The notes below the pieces were generated by a model. It was not told the DNA's origin, searched no databases, and worked only from the letters and a program-made list of their open reading frames with translations. This document shows positions 13,999 to 22,364 of a stretch of DNA of 32,909 nucleotides, piece by piece. The stretch's first letter is position 1. Each line of letters begins with the position of its first letter. The stretch is taken from IMG/VR virus record IMGVR_UViG_3300006865_000383, positions 1 to 32,909 of that record, one strand, 5' to 3'. The translations under genes were made by a program, and so were the position numbers. This DNA comes from a virus.

Positions 13999-14321
13999 TG
14001 GGGCTAGCGCACTGTGGCGGGATGCTGCCGGGGGCACGCACCTCGCCACCAGGACCGCCGCCGGGCGTGCCCGCCGCAGTGCTGGCCAGGAATCGGATGC
14101 TCGACCTTGCGTGTCCGGTCTGTGGAACCCTGGTGCTGCGTATCGACACCGGGTCCGGGATGGCGCGCGTTGACCCCCCCATCGTCTTCGCGGCGCGGTG
14201 CCGCAACCGGCGGCCGGGAGCCTGTCGGCGACCGCTGATCACGTGGGAAGTGACGTACCGCGGCCGGGTCGCTGTGCGCAGGCTTGACAGCCTCGCGACG
14301 GCGGCGGTAGCATCGCCATAG
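13998..14321 (+). CDS. Zinc-finger protein with a promoter in its last codons
   Basis: 107 residues; ATG 13998 overlaps the tube stop. After a Pro-rich lead of about 30 residues comes LDLACPVCGTLVLRID, then AARCRNRRPGACRRP, a four-cysteine ribbon. It interrupts the usual tube-chaperone gene order. Its C-terminus (RLDSLATAAVASP) parallels that of the Com-like protein (SLDRLPRGVVAFA) because both tails are encoded over a TTGACA-18-TAGCAT promoter in the same codon phase. The unit of zinc gene, promoter and stem-loop therefore looks like a module used twice. Function unknown; a regulatory RNA-binding role is inferred by analogy to Com. Confidence 0.7.
   Translation: MGLAHCGGMLPGARTSPPGPPPGVPAAVLARNRMLDLACPVCGTLVLRIDTGSGMARVDPPIVFAARCRNRRPGACRRPLITWEVTYRGRVAVRRLDSLATAAVASP
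14284..14313 (+). promoter_or_regulatory. Sigma70-type promoter upstream of the tail chaperone genes
   Basis: TTGACA at 14284-14289 and TAGCAT at 14308-14313, spacer 18 bp. Hexamers and spacer are identical to both copies at 8154-8213 although the spacer sequence differs. Transcription should begin near 14320, just after the zinc-finger gene ends. Confidence 0.75.
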
Positions 14322-14340
14322 CTCTTTCTGTCACCGACTG

Positions 14341-14376
14341 CGTGACTCGCCCGAGCGATCGGCGAGTCACGTTTTT
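14341..14376 (+). terminator. Intrinsic terminator or attenuator before the chaperone genes
   Basis: CGTGACTCGCC (14341-14351) pairs perfectly with GGCGAGTCACG (14361-14371) around a 9-base loop, followed by TTTTTGTTG. It lies about 20 bases after the predicted start of the 14284 promoter and 20 bases before the next ATG. As drawn, most transcripts from that promoter would end after about 57 nt unless readthrough is regulated. Confidence 0.85.
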
Positions 14377-14396
14377 GTTGCGCTGGGAGACAGAAC

Positions 14397-14846
14397 ATGA
14401 GCGAACTGCAATTTTCTTCTGACTTCTTCGACGACGGTTCCGAGATCGCCAGGATCACGTTTTCGGGCGGTGCTTGGGTTGACGTGCGCAAGCACCTGAC
14501 GGTGGCTGAGCGCAACGAGATGATGCAGGAGGCGCGGCGCCTGCACTCGCGCCGCGAGATCGATCCCAGGACCCGTCAGGGCAACGTCGTCCAGATCCAG
14601 GAGTTCGATCTGGTGGCGATGCGCATGGCGTTGCTCAAGGCGATCATCGTCGCCTGGTCGTCATCGCGGCCGGTGAATGACGAGAACATCGCGGCGATGC
14701 CGGAGCCCATGGCGGTGCGCATCCAGGCGCAGTACGACCGCTGGAACCCGGAAGAGGACAGCGAGGAGGGAAAAGCCTCCGCGCCCGCCTCCGCGGCCAC
14801 TTCGGTGTCGGGCGCGGGCGTCTTCCCGATGAGCTCGGTTGGATAG
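14397..14846 (+). CDS. Tail assembly chaperone, short form (gpG-like)
   Basis: 149 residues; GGGAGA at 14385-14390 precedes ATG 14397. It lies just before the tape measure gene, where lambda-like phages encode the chaperone pair G and G-T. The helical body (VRKHLTVAERNEMMQEARRL, VAMRMALLKAIIVAW) is typical. The last 25 residues, after the slippery site, are Ala/Ser-rich low complexity, as expected for the non-shifted ending. Chaperones of this kind coat the tape measure and recruit tube subunits but are absent from the virion. Confidence 0.88.
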   Translation: MSELQFSSDFFDDGSEIARITFSGGAWVDVRKHLTVAERNEMMQEARRLHSRREIDPRTRQGNVVQIQEFDLVAMRMALLKAIIVAWSSSRPVNDENIAAMPEPMAVRIQAQYDRWNPEEDSEEGKASAPASAATSVSGAGVFPMSSVG

Positions 14847-15013
14847 CCGAGGCGCGGGGGCTGCGGCGGGATGGCATCATTGCGGGCCTTTATCCGAACT
14901 ACGGCGACATTCCCGAGCATCGGCTGGTGCAGTGGCGCATCTATGCAGAGGAGCGCGGTAAAGCGGAGCTGGAGGCTGAGCGGGAAGCGGAACGTAAACG
15001 CCGTCGGCGTTGA
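14397..15013 (+). CDS. Tail assembly chaperone, long frameshift form (gpGT-like)
   Basis: A -1 slip on GGGAAAA (14768-14774) after 126 residues joins the frame that runs to TGA 15011-15013, giving about 205 residues. The added 79 residues include GWIAEARGLRRDGIIAGLYP and a charged helical end rich in Glu, Arg and Lys. This is the arrangement of lambda gpGT, where the T part binds the tube protein. The T frame has no good start of its own, and its product is well ordered and charged, which supports translation by slippage. Confidence 0.85.
14768..14774 (+). other. Slippery heptamer for programmed -1 frameshift
   Basis: GGGAAAA is phased as G GGA AAA relative to the short-form frame (codons GAG GGA AAA), the X XXY YYZ pattern and the same heptamer class as phage lambda G-T. 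A purine-rich AGGAGG at 14764-14769 overlaps it and could act as an internal Shine-Dalgarno-like stimulator, although stimulators usually lie about 10 bases upstream. Confidence 0.85.
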
Positions 15014-15032
15014 GCGCGGAAGAGGCGGCTAG

Positions 15033-17723
15033 GTGGCGCTCACCAAGCAGGAGGTCCAGCTCCTCATCCGCGCTCAGGCGGATATCGAACGCGCTCGGCG
15101 CGAGATCAATGGTTTCTTGCGCGGACTTCCGAAAGAGGCGGCCGCCGCCGGCGCAGCTTCCAGCGCTGCGCTGTCAAGGTCGTTCAGCGGCGTCGGCTCA
15201 AGCCTCACGGCTGCCGGCCAGTCCCTCTCCCTCGGGCTCACGCTCCCCATCGTCGGCGCCGGCGTTGCCATCGCGAAGCTCTCCAACGACTTCGATCAGA
15301 GCATGTCACTGATCCGGGGACTGGTGGGCGCGAGCGCTGAACAGGTTGCCGCGTGGCGCGAGGAGATCCTCGCGCTTGCGCCAGAAGTGGTGAAGAGTCC
15401 CAAGGAGCTCGCGGACGCGCTCTACTTTGTCGCGTCGGCGGGGGTGGACGCCGAGCAGGCGATGAGCGTCGTCGAGGCCTCGGCGAAGGCGGCGACGGCT
15501 GGGCTCGGCGATACGCAGGTAATCGCGAACGCTGTGACATCGGTCATGAACGCCTACGGCGCATCCAACATTAGCGCCGCCGAGGCCACCTCGATTCTCG
15601 TGGCGACGGTGCGGGAGGGGAAGGCCGAGGCACCGGAGCTGGCCGCGGCCATTGGCCGCGTGATCCCGATCGCCGCGCAGATGGGCGTGTCCTTCGATCA
15701 GGTGGGCGGCGCGCTTGCGGCGATGACCCAGCTGGGGCTGGACACGGATGAGGCTGTGACCGCGCTCCGAGGCGTCCTCACGCAGATTCTCAGTCCTACC
15801 GCTGAAGCGAAAGAAGCGCTCAAGGAATATGGCCTGACGGCGGAAGGCCTGCGCATGCAGGTGCAGGACGAAGGGCTGCTGGCGGCACTCACCACGCTGA
15901 GCACGACGTTTGGCGGTAACAGCGAGGCGCTGAGCAAGGTCTTCCCCGAGATTCGTGGGCTCGTCGGTTTTCTCAGCATCATGGGTGAGAACGCGGGTAC
16001 TGCGCAGCAGATTTTTGCGGACCTTGCGGCGACGACGGAGCAGGACCTCGCAAGCGCGTTCGACGCGGCGACGCAACGCGCTGATCACGGATTCCGGCAA
16101 GCGCTCATTGAGCTTCAGGTTGCGGCGATCCGGTTGGGTGATACGCTCGCGCCGATCATCATGGATGTCATCATCCCCGCAATCGATGCCGGTGTTGTAG
16201 TGGTCGAGCAGCTGGTCGCGCAATTCTCGGCGCTGCCCGGCCCGGTGCAAGGCGGCATTGTTGCCTTTGTGGCGCTCATGGCGTTGCTAGGACCGCTGCT
16301 GATGGTGCTGGGCTCAGTAGCGAGCGGCATCGGCGCGCTGATCACCTTGGCCCCGCTGCTCGGCGCGGCGTTCACGCTGGCGACCGGCCCGGTCGGGCTG
16401 TTGGTGATCGCATTGGCCGGAGTGACGGCTGCGGCGTTCCTGATGTGGAAGAACTGGGATAGCATCTGGCCCCGCCTGAAAGAAGCGCCGGTCGCGATTT
16501 TCAACTGGCTCCGAGACAACTGGCTGAACGCGCTCATCTTTCTGTTCGTTCCAGGCGGGCCGCTCATCGTGCTCTTCAAGAACTGGGATAGCATCTGGCG
16601 CATGATGCCGGGGCCGGTGCAGACCGCTATGAACGCCGTGGCGGGCATCGTTGAGGCGATCGTGAACGGCATCGTGGCGACGTTCGAGCGGGGCGTCAAC
16701 CTCGTCATCTCCGCGATCAACGACATCCTGGCCGCGGCGCGGAAGGTGGACAACATGCTGCCTGAGGCGCTCTCGCCATGGGACGTGCCGGGCGACATCA
16801 GCCCCATCAGCATCGAACGAGTCAACTTTACGAACCGCAGCGCGGGACCAGGGTTCGGCGGCGCGCTGCGCGAGGTGTTCACCGCAGCAAGCGACGGGCT
16901 GGCGACGCTGCGTGGCGCCAGCCTCGGCGCGTCGGAGGGACTAGGCGCGCTCAATCCCCAGCTCGGTGGCGGCGGCGGTGGCGGGGGCGCGGGGGGTGCC
17001 GGTGGTGGCGGGGGTGGCCTCGCCGCTAACAGCCTGGCCGCCGCAGACGGCCTCGCGGCGCTCAACGGCGCCTTTCAGGACTGGCTCCTGCTCAACCCGG
17101 GCGGCACGATTGAGGAGTTCGTGGCGCGGCTGGAGCTCGCGCAGGAAGGCCTGCTCGGGGCAGGCAGTGGCGCGCAACAGGCGGCGGCGGATGCCTTCCG
17201 TGCCCGGGTGGAGCTGCATAAGCTCGCGCTCGTCCTCGGGGAACGTGGGATCAGCGCGGAGGCGTTCATCGCCCAGCAGTTCCTGACCCGCGTGCGTGAC
17301 AACTTCGCGGACGCGGGCGTCGCGATCAACGATGGGCTTCTTCACATCCTGAGCGCGGCGCGGGACTTCTCGGTGGACATGATCCGAATCGCGAATGCAC
17401 TGCTCGAGCGAGGCCGTGACCTTGCGCGTGCGCGGGGCGAGCCGATCAACTCCGTCGCGTTCCTCAACGTCGATCTGCCGGGCGGCGACCGCATATCGAT
17501 TGGCGGCAACCTGACGGACGAAGGGTTGCGGCGCATCGAGGAGCGGCACGGCGTCGATATCCCTGACGAGGCGATCACACGCCACGAGCCATCGCCACGC
17601 ATCCCGCGCGGGTTCAGCAGCTCGCAGCAGCAGATGGTCGTGAACAACTACGCGCCGATCACCGTGCATACGCAACTGGGAGTAGAGGACGCACTGAACC
17701 AGATCGGTGACCAGCTGAGGTGA
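15033..17723 (+). CDS. Tape measure protein
   Basis: 896 residues from GTG 15033. It sets tail length and fills the tube. The N-terminal helical part contains the TP901-type core (LSNDFDQSMSLIRGLVGAS and repeated Ala-rich helices). A long hydrophobic region at about residues 400-471 holds two or three membrane-like helices, typical of tape measures that help DNA cross the host membrane. KNWDSIW occurs twice nearby (after the hydrophobic region). A Gly run (residues 645-663) acts as a hinge before the C-terminal domain. At about 0.15 nm per residue it predicts a tail of roughly 130 nm. Confidence 0.96.
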   Translation: MALTKQEVQLLIRAQADIERARREINGFLRGLPKEAAAAGAASSAALSRSFSGVGSSLTAAGQSLSLGLTLPIVGAGVAIAKLSNDFDQSMSLIRGLVGASAEQVAAWREEILALAPEVVKSPKELADALYFVASAGVDAEQAMSVVEASAKAATAGLGDTQVIANAVTSVMNAYGASNISAAEATSILVATVREGKAEAPELAAAIGRVIPIAAQMGVSFDQVGGALAAMTQLGLDTDEAVTALRGVLTQILSPTAEAKEALKEYGLTAEGLRMQVQDEGLLAALTTLSTTFGGNSEALSKVFPEIRGLVGFLSIMGENAGTAQQIFADLAATTEQDLASAFDAATQRADHGFRQALIELQVAAIRLGDTLAPIIMDVIIPAIDAGVVVVEQLVAQFSALPGPVQGGIVAFVALMALLGPLLMVLGSVASGIGALITLAPLLGAAFTLATGPVGLLVIALAGVTAAAFLMWKNWDSIWPRLKEAPVAIFNWLRDNWLNALIFLFVPGGPLIVLFKNWDSIWRMMPGPVQTAMNAVAGIVEAIVNGIVATFERGVNLVISAINDILAAARKVDNMLPEALSPWDVPGDISPISIERVNFTNRSAGPGFGGALREVFTAASDGLATLRGASLGASEGLGALNPQLGGGGGGGGAGGAGGGGGGLAANSLAAADGLAALNGAFQDWLLLNPGGTIEEFVARLELAQEGLLGAGSGAQQAAADAFRARVELHKLALVLGERGISAEAFIAQQFLTRVRDNFADAGVAINDGLLHILSAARDFSVDMIRIANALLERGRDLARARGEPINSVAFLNVDLPGGDRISIGGNLTDEGLRRIEERHGVDIPDEAITRHEPSPRIPRGFSSSQQQMVVNNYAPITVHTQLGVEDALNQIGDQLR

Positions 17724-17727
17724 CGTG

Positions 17728-20700
17728 ATGGCCGGCTACCGGATGAAGGTGCTTTCGTTCGATGGCGACGCTGCGATCGCCGAGGGCGGCGCCGACTACA
17801 ACGCTTACTTCGAGGCGGACGGTGACCCGCTCGCCACGTACGAGCAGGACCCGGTAGTGGCCGAGGTGGCGCGCGACCATCCGCGGTATGTTCGCGCGCA
17901 GCCGAGGGCAAAGCTCCTCGGCATGACGATCGAGCTGCGCAACCTCGACCAGGCGAAGATCGACGCCCTCAAGCAGAAGTTCACGCAGCGAGATGACACA
18001 GAGAAATATCTCGTCGTAGAGGACGGCAGCGGCACGCAGCGGCGTCTGGCGGTCGCCGTGCTCGGGCTTGTCACCAAGGAGCCCCCGGCGGTGTTCACGG
18101 CGGTGCTGTTTGCCGCCAGGGCGGTCTGGGAATCGATCGCCGAGACCGACGGGACGAAGACGGTAACGGCGTCGCCGACGTCATTCACGACCACGCCCGA
18201 TGGCGGCGATGCGACGGCGCCGACGAACAGCGGGAGCAACATCGTCCGTCCGCGCGTGACGATCACCCCGCAGGCGTACAAAAACGTCAACAACAGCCCC
18301 CGCTACATGCGCCATGTGGCCATCGCAAACCGGTCCCCGCTCGCGCTCAATGATGCGTTTGGCAACGGGTGGCCTGTCGACATCACGAATGGGGGATGGG
18401 ATGTGGACAGCCTGATCAACGCATCGCCGCCGCGCCTGCATCCGCAGGGCTACGACGTGCGTGTGCTCGTCGACGGGATCGAGGTCGAGCGGTATCTGTC
18501 CAACTGGGGAGCTGGGTTCTGGAACGACGCCGGCGATCCCCCCTCCACGAATCCCGGCAATCCGTTCTCGACGTTCGACACGTTTCTGCCGGGTGCCGCC
18601 TGGCACGGGCAGGCCTTCATGTTCCCAGGCTGCTCAGAAAAGGAACAGCTCACCGTCGCCTCCGTCCGCCTTTGGTTGCGCAAGGTGGGCGCGCCGACGG
18701 GCAACCTGAACATCGAGATCTGCGCCGACAACGGCAACAAGCCGGGCACGGTGCTGCACACGGCGCAGTCGCTGGATGTCTCGACGCTAACTACATCGTT
18801 CGCAGAGCGGACGCTCACCTTCGCGGCGGCGCCGGTGCTCACAGCCAAGACAAAGTACTGGCTGGTCATCAAGCCGCCGACCGGCGGGACGCACAACAGC
18901 ACGAACTACGTGGAGATGCTCGGCGAGGTGGGGCAGTACGAGGGGGACTATTTCGCGGCGCACTCACATGACGGCGGCACGACCTGGTACGTGGGCGTAT
19001 CGCTCCTGGCCCTGTTCGGCTCAACCGAGCATTCGGCGATGGCCGGGATCACAAACATCAGATTCAAGGTACTGGTCAGCGGTGACGCGAAGATCTGGGT
19101 TCCGGCTCCGCTGGCGTCAGGCGTAAGATTGACGCTGGCGCAACAGATGAACGAATCCTCGTCGTCGGTCATCATCGCTGAGCATGAGGGGCATGTCAGG
19201 CTACCTGACGCGGGGTGGCTGCTGATCGATACCGAGTGGATACGATACCGCACGAAGACGGGGACGCGGGCACTCGCCTCATTGCTTCGGGGATGTGGCG
19301 GCACAACCGCGGCCGCCCACCTGGCCGGCGCCGCCATCCACGCGGTCGATCACATGGTCCAGGTGGTGTATGGCCAGGAGGCTGGCAACGCGAAGCCCGA
19401 GACGGAGCCGGACGAGCTGGCGCCTGCGATTGATGGTGTGGCGAGCACCAATACGGAGCATCGCTGGATCGGGCCGTTCCTCTGCCCCGGCGAGGAGACG
19501 CGGTCTGGCGCTTGGCTGACCGAGTTTGACGACGGAGTGGACCTAGCGTCGAGCGTGTCGATCGACGCTGACCCGGCGGCGGATCTTGTGGAAATCACGT
19601 TTGAGGATGACCGCGCGGGCAGCACGTTCATGCAGCGTAACGTAGCGGCGCAGGTGTTCCCGCCCGGCATCAAGCGCACGGCGTCGGCAATCAGCTTCAA
19701 GGCGACGATCCCTGATGAGCTGGTCCTGGAGGTGCTGGGCACCAACGGTGGCGGCGTCGAATCTGTGCTCCAGACGTTCCGGTCAGCGGACACGCCATCG
19801 CCGTTGACGACGCTGGGCATCGACCTCACGAACGTCGACCAGATGTACCGGCTCCGGCTCCGGGCGCGGCACAAGGTGATCACGGGCGCGAACGCATCCG
19901 GCGGCACGGCTATCGCCGTGGCGAGCGGGTCGCCAAAGGCGATGCTGTTCACCCTTGAGGCGGCGAGCGTGATCGAGGCGATCGCCTTCCGCGTTGCCGA
20001 GGGGAGCACGGCCCCGACGCAGAGCCTGAACATCGATCTCTACCGGGTCAACGACGACGACGAGCAGTCCGTGGATACGTCGGTGAAGCTGATGCCGACG
20101 CAGACGATCACGCCTGCGGAGACCACGACGGCGTACGCGACCATTTCCAAGACGGTGGCGAGCGCGGTGCGGCTCGACGCGGGCGTCTACGCCTTCACCT
20201 TCACCACGGCTGACACGGCGGGGTACCTGCTCCAGGCATCGGACGGGTCGGTGTACCCGAACGGTGAGGCGCGGCAGGGGGGACAGATCGTGCTGTCGAT
20301 ATCCGCCGATTACGACGCCGACGCGACGGCGGGTGGGACGCTCGATGAGGTGGGCACGACGCTGGTCATCGGGTCCCCATCGTCACCGAATCAGGAGCGG
20401 GCGGCGATCCGCTTCCCGCTGTCGTCATTGCCCGCGAACGCCAGCGTGGGGAGCGTCGCGTTCTCGTTTGAGGTGATGAAGACGGCCCCCAGTCATGTGA
20501 TCCACGTGGGCGCCTACGGCACGGTGGGCGATCAGCCGGGGCAGGCCGACCCCGACGCCGACAGCGGGGCCGACCTGTATACGTCGTGCCGTCTCAACCC
20601 GATGCCGTCCTACGGGTTCCTGAACGCCGAGATCGAGAGCACGGGGGTCAAGACCGCATCGCTCGGCGGCACGGTGGTAGCTGACCTGACGGCGGCGAAC

Positions 20701-21297
20701 GCGGCGGGCGGGGATCGGTTCTCACTGGCCTTGTTCATGACCGGCAGCGGGAGCGACACAGCGGAGATCGCGGCCATCGAGCACGCATCGGCGCAGGAGC
20801 CGCGGCTGATCGTCACGTACACGCCGTCCGCGACGGCGAGCTACACCACGCGGATCCCGCAGGATATCTGGTTCCGCGTGTTCGGCACGCCGACGCAGGG
20901 CGATACGCCCGTCGGCTCCGGCAACCAGCTGATCATCGACGAAATCGTGATCAAGCTCGACGACGCGACCCCGCGCACGCCATTGGTCGTCTTTCAACAG
21001 GCCGATCAGGATTGCTACTACCTGCAGGGCACGCTGGAGAATGTGACCACCGGGCAGAGTGTCACACTCCGCGCGCCGTTGCAGATCGGGGATGAGCTGG
21101 ATATCGACTTCGCGACGATGGCGGTGACGCTCTCCGACGATGATCTTGCCGACACGGCACAGCCAAACGCCATAGGGGCCGTCAGCGATCTGGGGAATGC
21201 GTTTAGCCTCATGCCGGGGTCAAACACGCTGCGCTGGACCGAGGGCGGCGTCACGGATACGGATATCCGCCTCCGGTACCGGGACGAGTGGCTATGA
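17728..21297 (+). CDS. Giant distal tail protein (Dit-like) with inserted adhesion domains
   Basis: 1189 residues from ATG 17728. The first 250 or so residues look like a distal tail protein (ARDHPRYVRAQPRAKLLGMTIELRNLDQAKID...VVEDGSGTQRR), and the last 140 (LENVTTGQSVTLRAPL through MPGSNTLRWTEGGVTDTDI) match its usual C-terminal half. Between lie about 790 extra residues: a choice-of-anchor R-like beta-sandwich (about 285-440, NIEICADNGNKPGTVL), a second similar stretch (about 725-850) and a DNRLRE-like domain (about 857-1030, SADYDADATAGG). Dit forms the baseplate ring at the tube tip; inserted beta domains in evolved Dits bind cell-surface glycans. Host binding by these inserts is inferred. 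Confidence 0.85.
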   Translation: MAGYRMKVLSFDGDAAIAEGGADYNAYFEADGDPLATYEQDPVVAEVARDHPRYVRAQPRAKLLGMTIELRNLDQAKIDALKQKFTQRDDTEKYLVVEDGSGTQRRLAVAVLGLVTKEPPAVFTAVLFAARAVWESIAETDGTKTVTASPTSFTTTPDGGDATAPTNSGSNIVRPRVTITPQAYKNVNNSPRYMRHVAIANRSPLALNDAFGNGWPVDITNGGWDVDSLINASPPRLHPQGYDVRVLVDGIEVERYLSNWGAGFWNDAGDPPSTNPGNPFSTFDTFLPGAAWHGQAFMFPGCSEKEQLTVASVRLWLRKVGAPTGNLNIEICADNGNKPGTVLHTAQSLDVSTLTTSFAERTLTFAAAPVLTAKTKYWLVIKPPTGGTHNSTNYVEMLGEVGQYEGDYFAAHSHDGGTTWYVGVSLLALFGSTEHSAMAGITNIRFKVLVSGDAKIWVPAPLASGVRLTLAQQMNESSSSVIIAEHEGHVRLPDAGWLLIDTEWIRYRTKTGTRALASLLRGCGGTTAAAHLAGAAIHAVDHMVQVVYGQEAGNAKPETEPDELAPAIDGVASTNTEHRWIGPFLCPGEETRSGAWLTEFDDGVDLASSVSIDADPAADLVEITFEDDRAGSTFMQRNVAAQVFPPGIKRTASAISFKATIPDELVLEVLGTNGGGVESVLQTFRSADTPSPLTTLGIDLTNVDQMYRLRLRARHKVITGANASGGTAIAVASGSPKAMLFTLEAASVIEAIAFRVAEGSTAPTQSLNIDLYRVNDDDEQSVDTSVKLMPTQTITPAETTTAYATISKTVASAVRLDAGVYAFTFTTADTAGYLLQASDGSVYPNGEARQGGQIVLSISADYDADATAGGTLDEVGTTLVIGSPSSPNQERAAIRFPLSSLPANASVGSVAFSFEVMKTAPSHVIHVGAYGTVGDQPGQADPDADSGADLYTSCRLNPMPSYGFLNAEIESTGVKTASLGGTVVADLTAANAAGGDRFSLALFMTGSGSDTAEIAAIEHASAQEPRLIVTYTPSATASYTTRIPQDIWFRVFGTPTQGDTPVGSGNQLIIDEIVIKLDDATPRTPLVVFQQADQDCYYLQGTLENVTTGQSVTLRAPLQIGDELDIDFATMAVTLSDDDLADTAQPNAIGAVSDLGNAFSLMPGSNTLRWTEGGVTDTDIRLRYRDEWL

Positions 21298-22364
21298 GTC
21301 TGATCGTCAGCGTCTACGCTCCCACCTGGCCATTCCGGCGGCGTCGGGTGTTGCGTTCCGTTGAAGGCGTCGCATATGCGTTTGAGCTGATGCGCTATGG
21401 ATCATTCGAGTTCTCACTGCCGTCACCCGATGCGGATGGCATAGAGGCTGGCGACCTCATCGGCATACAGTCGTCGCGGGGTGTGCCGGACTTCGGAGGC
21501 GGCATCGACCAGGTAAAGGCGGGGGCGGGGGCGTACACCGAGATTGCCGGTCGGGAGCTGGCCAAGATCCTTGACGATCGGCTTGTCGCGCAGCAACGGA
21601 CTTTTGCGCCGGCAGCGGGTGGCGACGTAGCGCGCGAACTGGTGCGCCGTGTGTCCGGCCGCAACCCGACGGGCATCATCGCGTTGCCGACGGGCGCGTC
21701 CGCCCCGATCGTCTCGTCGTTCACCACACGATCCGAAAGCGTCCTTGACGGCCTCGATCACATCGCCGCCCTTACCGGGTGGGAATGGGAGATCCGCTAC
21801 ACAGCGGACGTTCGTCTGACGGCGCGCTTCATCTGGACACGTCGGGTCGGCGTCGACCTGCGTAACCGTGTCCGTTTTGGGCCGAGCGTACTGGCCGAGT
21901 ACGAATACGAGTTCGACGCATTGGCGCAGCGCCAGCTCGTCCAGATCGTCGGGTCGACGGGCGAGTACGGCGGACGGCCATCGGCGGCCGCCGTGATCGA
22001 CGCGCCGGTGACGCTTCAGGATCTCTCGACGATCCAGCTGCCGATCCGATCGCGCCGACGCCAGCGGCGCGGGGTCTATACGTCGCGGGAGGATGCGATT
22101 CTTGAGGCGTCGCTGCCGGACGGGCTCAGCGTGCAGCGCCGGGCGACGGAGGATATCTCCCTTGTCATCGCAGGGCAGGAGACGCTGACCATCTCCGTGA
22201 GCGCGCAGGCCAATTGGTCCCGGCTGCGTGTGGGCAACGTGGTCACGATCGCGCTTCCGCGCGTGCAGGCAGGGGGGGATTTCGTACGCCCGTTCCGCAT
22301 CCAGGCTATGCAACCGGACGATGAGGCCGGTATGTGCCGCCTGACCGGCAAGGTGCTGGTATGA
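21294..22364 (+). CDS. Tail tip protein, siphovirus Gp37-like (baseplate hub / Tal-like)
   Basis: 356 residues from ATG 21294, which overlaps the Dit stop (ATGA). The opening YAPTWPFRRRRVLRSVEGVAYAFELMRYGSFEFSLP and the later IAALTGWEWEI and ARFIWTRRVGVDL are typical of the Gp37-like tail proteins of actinobacterial and Chloroflexi siphoviruses, which occupy the position of the tail-associated hub. The order tape measure, Dit, hub is the expected one. No peptidase or lysozyme domain is seen. Confidence 0.85.
   Translation: MSLIVSVYAPTWPFRRRRVLRSVEGVAYAFELMRYGSFEFSLPSPDADGIEAGDLIGIQSSRGVPDFGGGIDQVKAGAGAYTEIAGRELAKILDDRLVAQQRTFAPAAGGDVARELVRRVSGRNPTGIIALPTGASAPIVSSFTTRSESVLDGLDHIAALTGWEWEIRYTADVRLTARFIWTRRVGVDLRNRVRFGPSVLAEYEYEFDALAQRQLVQIVGSTGEYGGRPSAAAVIDAPVTLQDLSTIQLPIRSRRRQRRGVYTSREDAILEASLPDGLSVQRRATEDISLVIAGQETLTISVSAQANWSRLRVGNVVTIALPRVQAGGDFVRPFRIQAMQPDDEAGMCRLTGKVLV

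Noticed and set aside
15306-16250. Minus-strand frame opposite the tape measure gene
   Set aside because: High-GC shadow of a long coding gene; Arg/His-rich and without start context.
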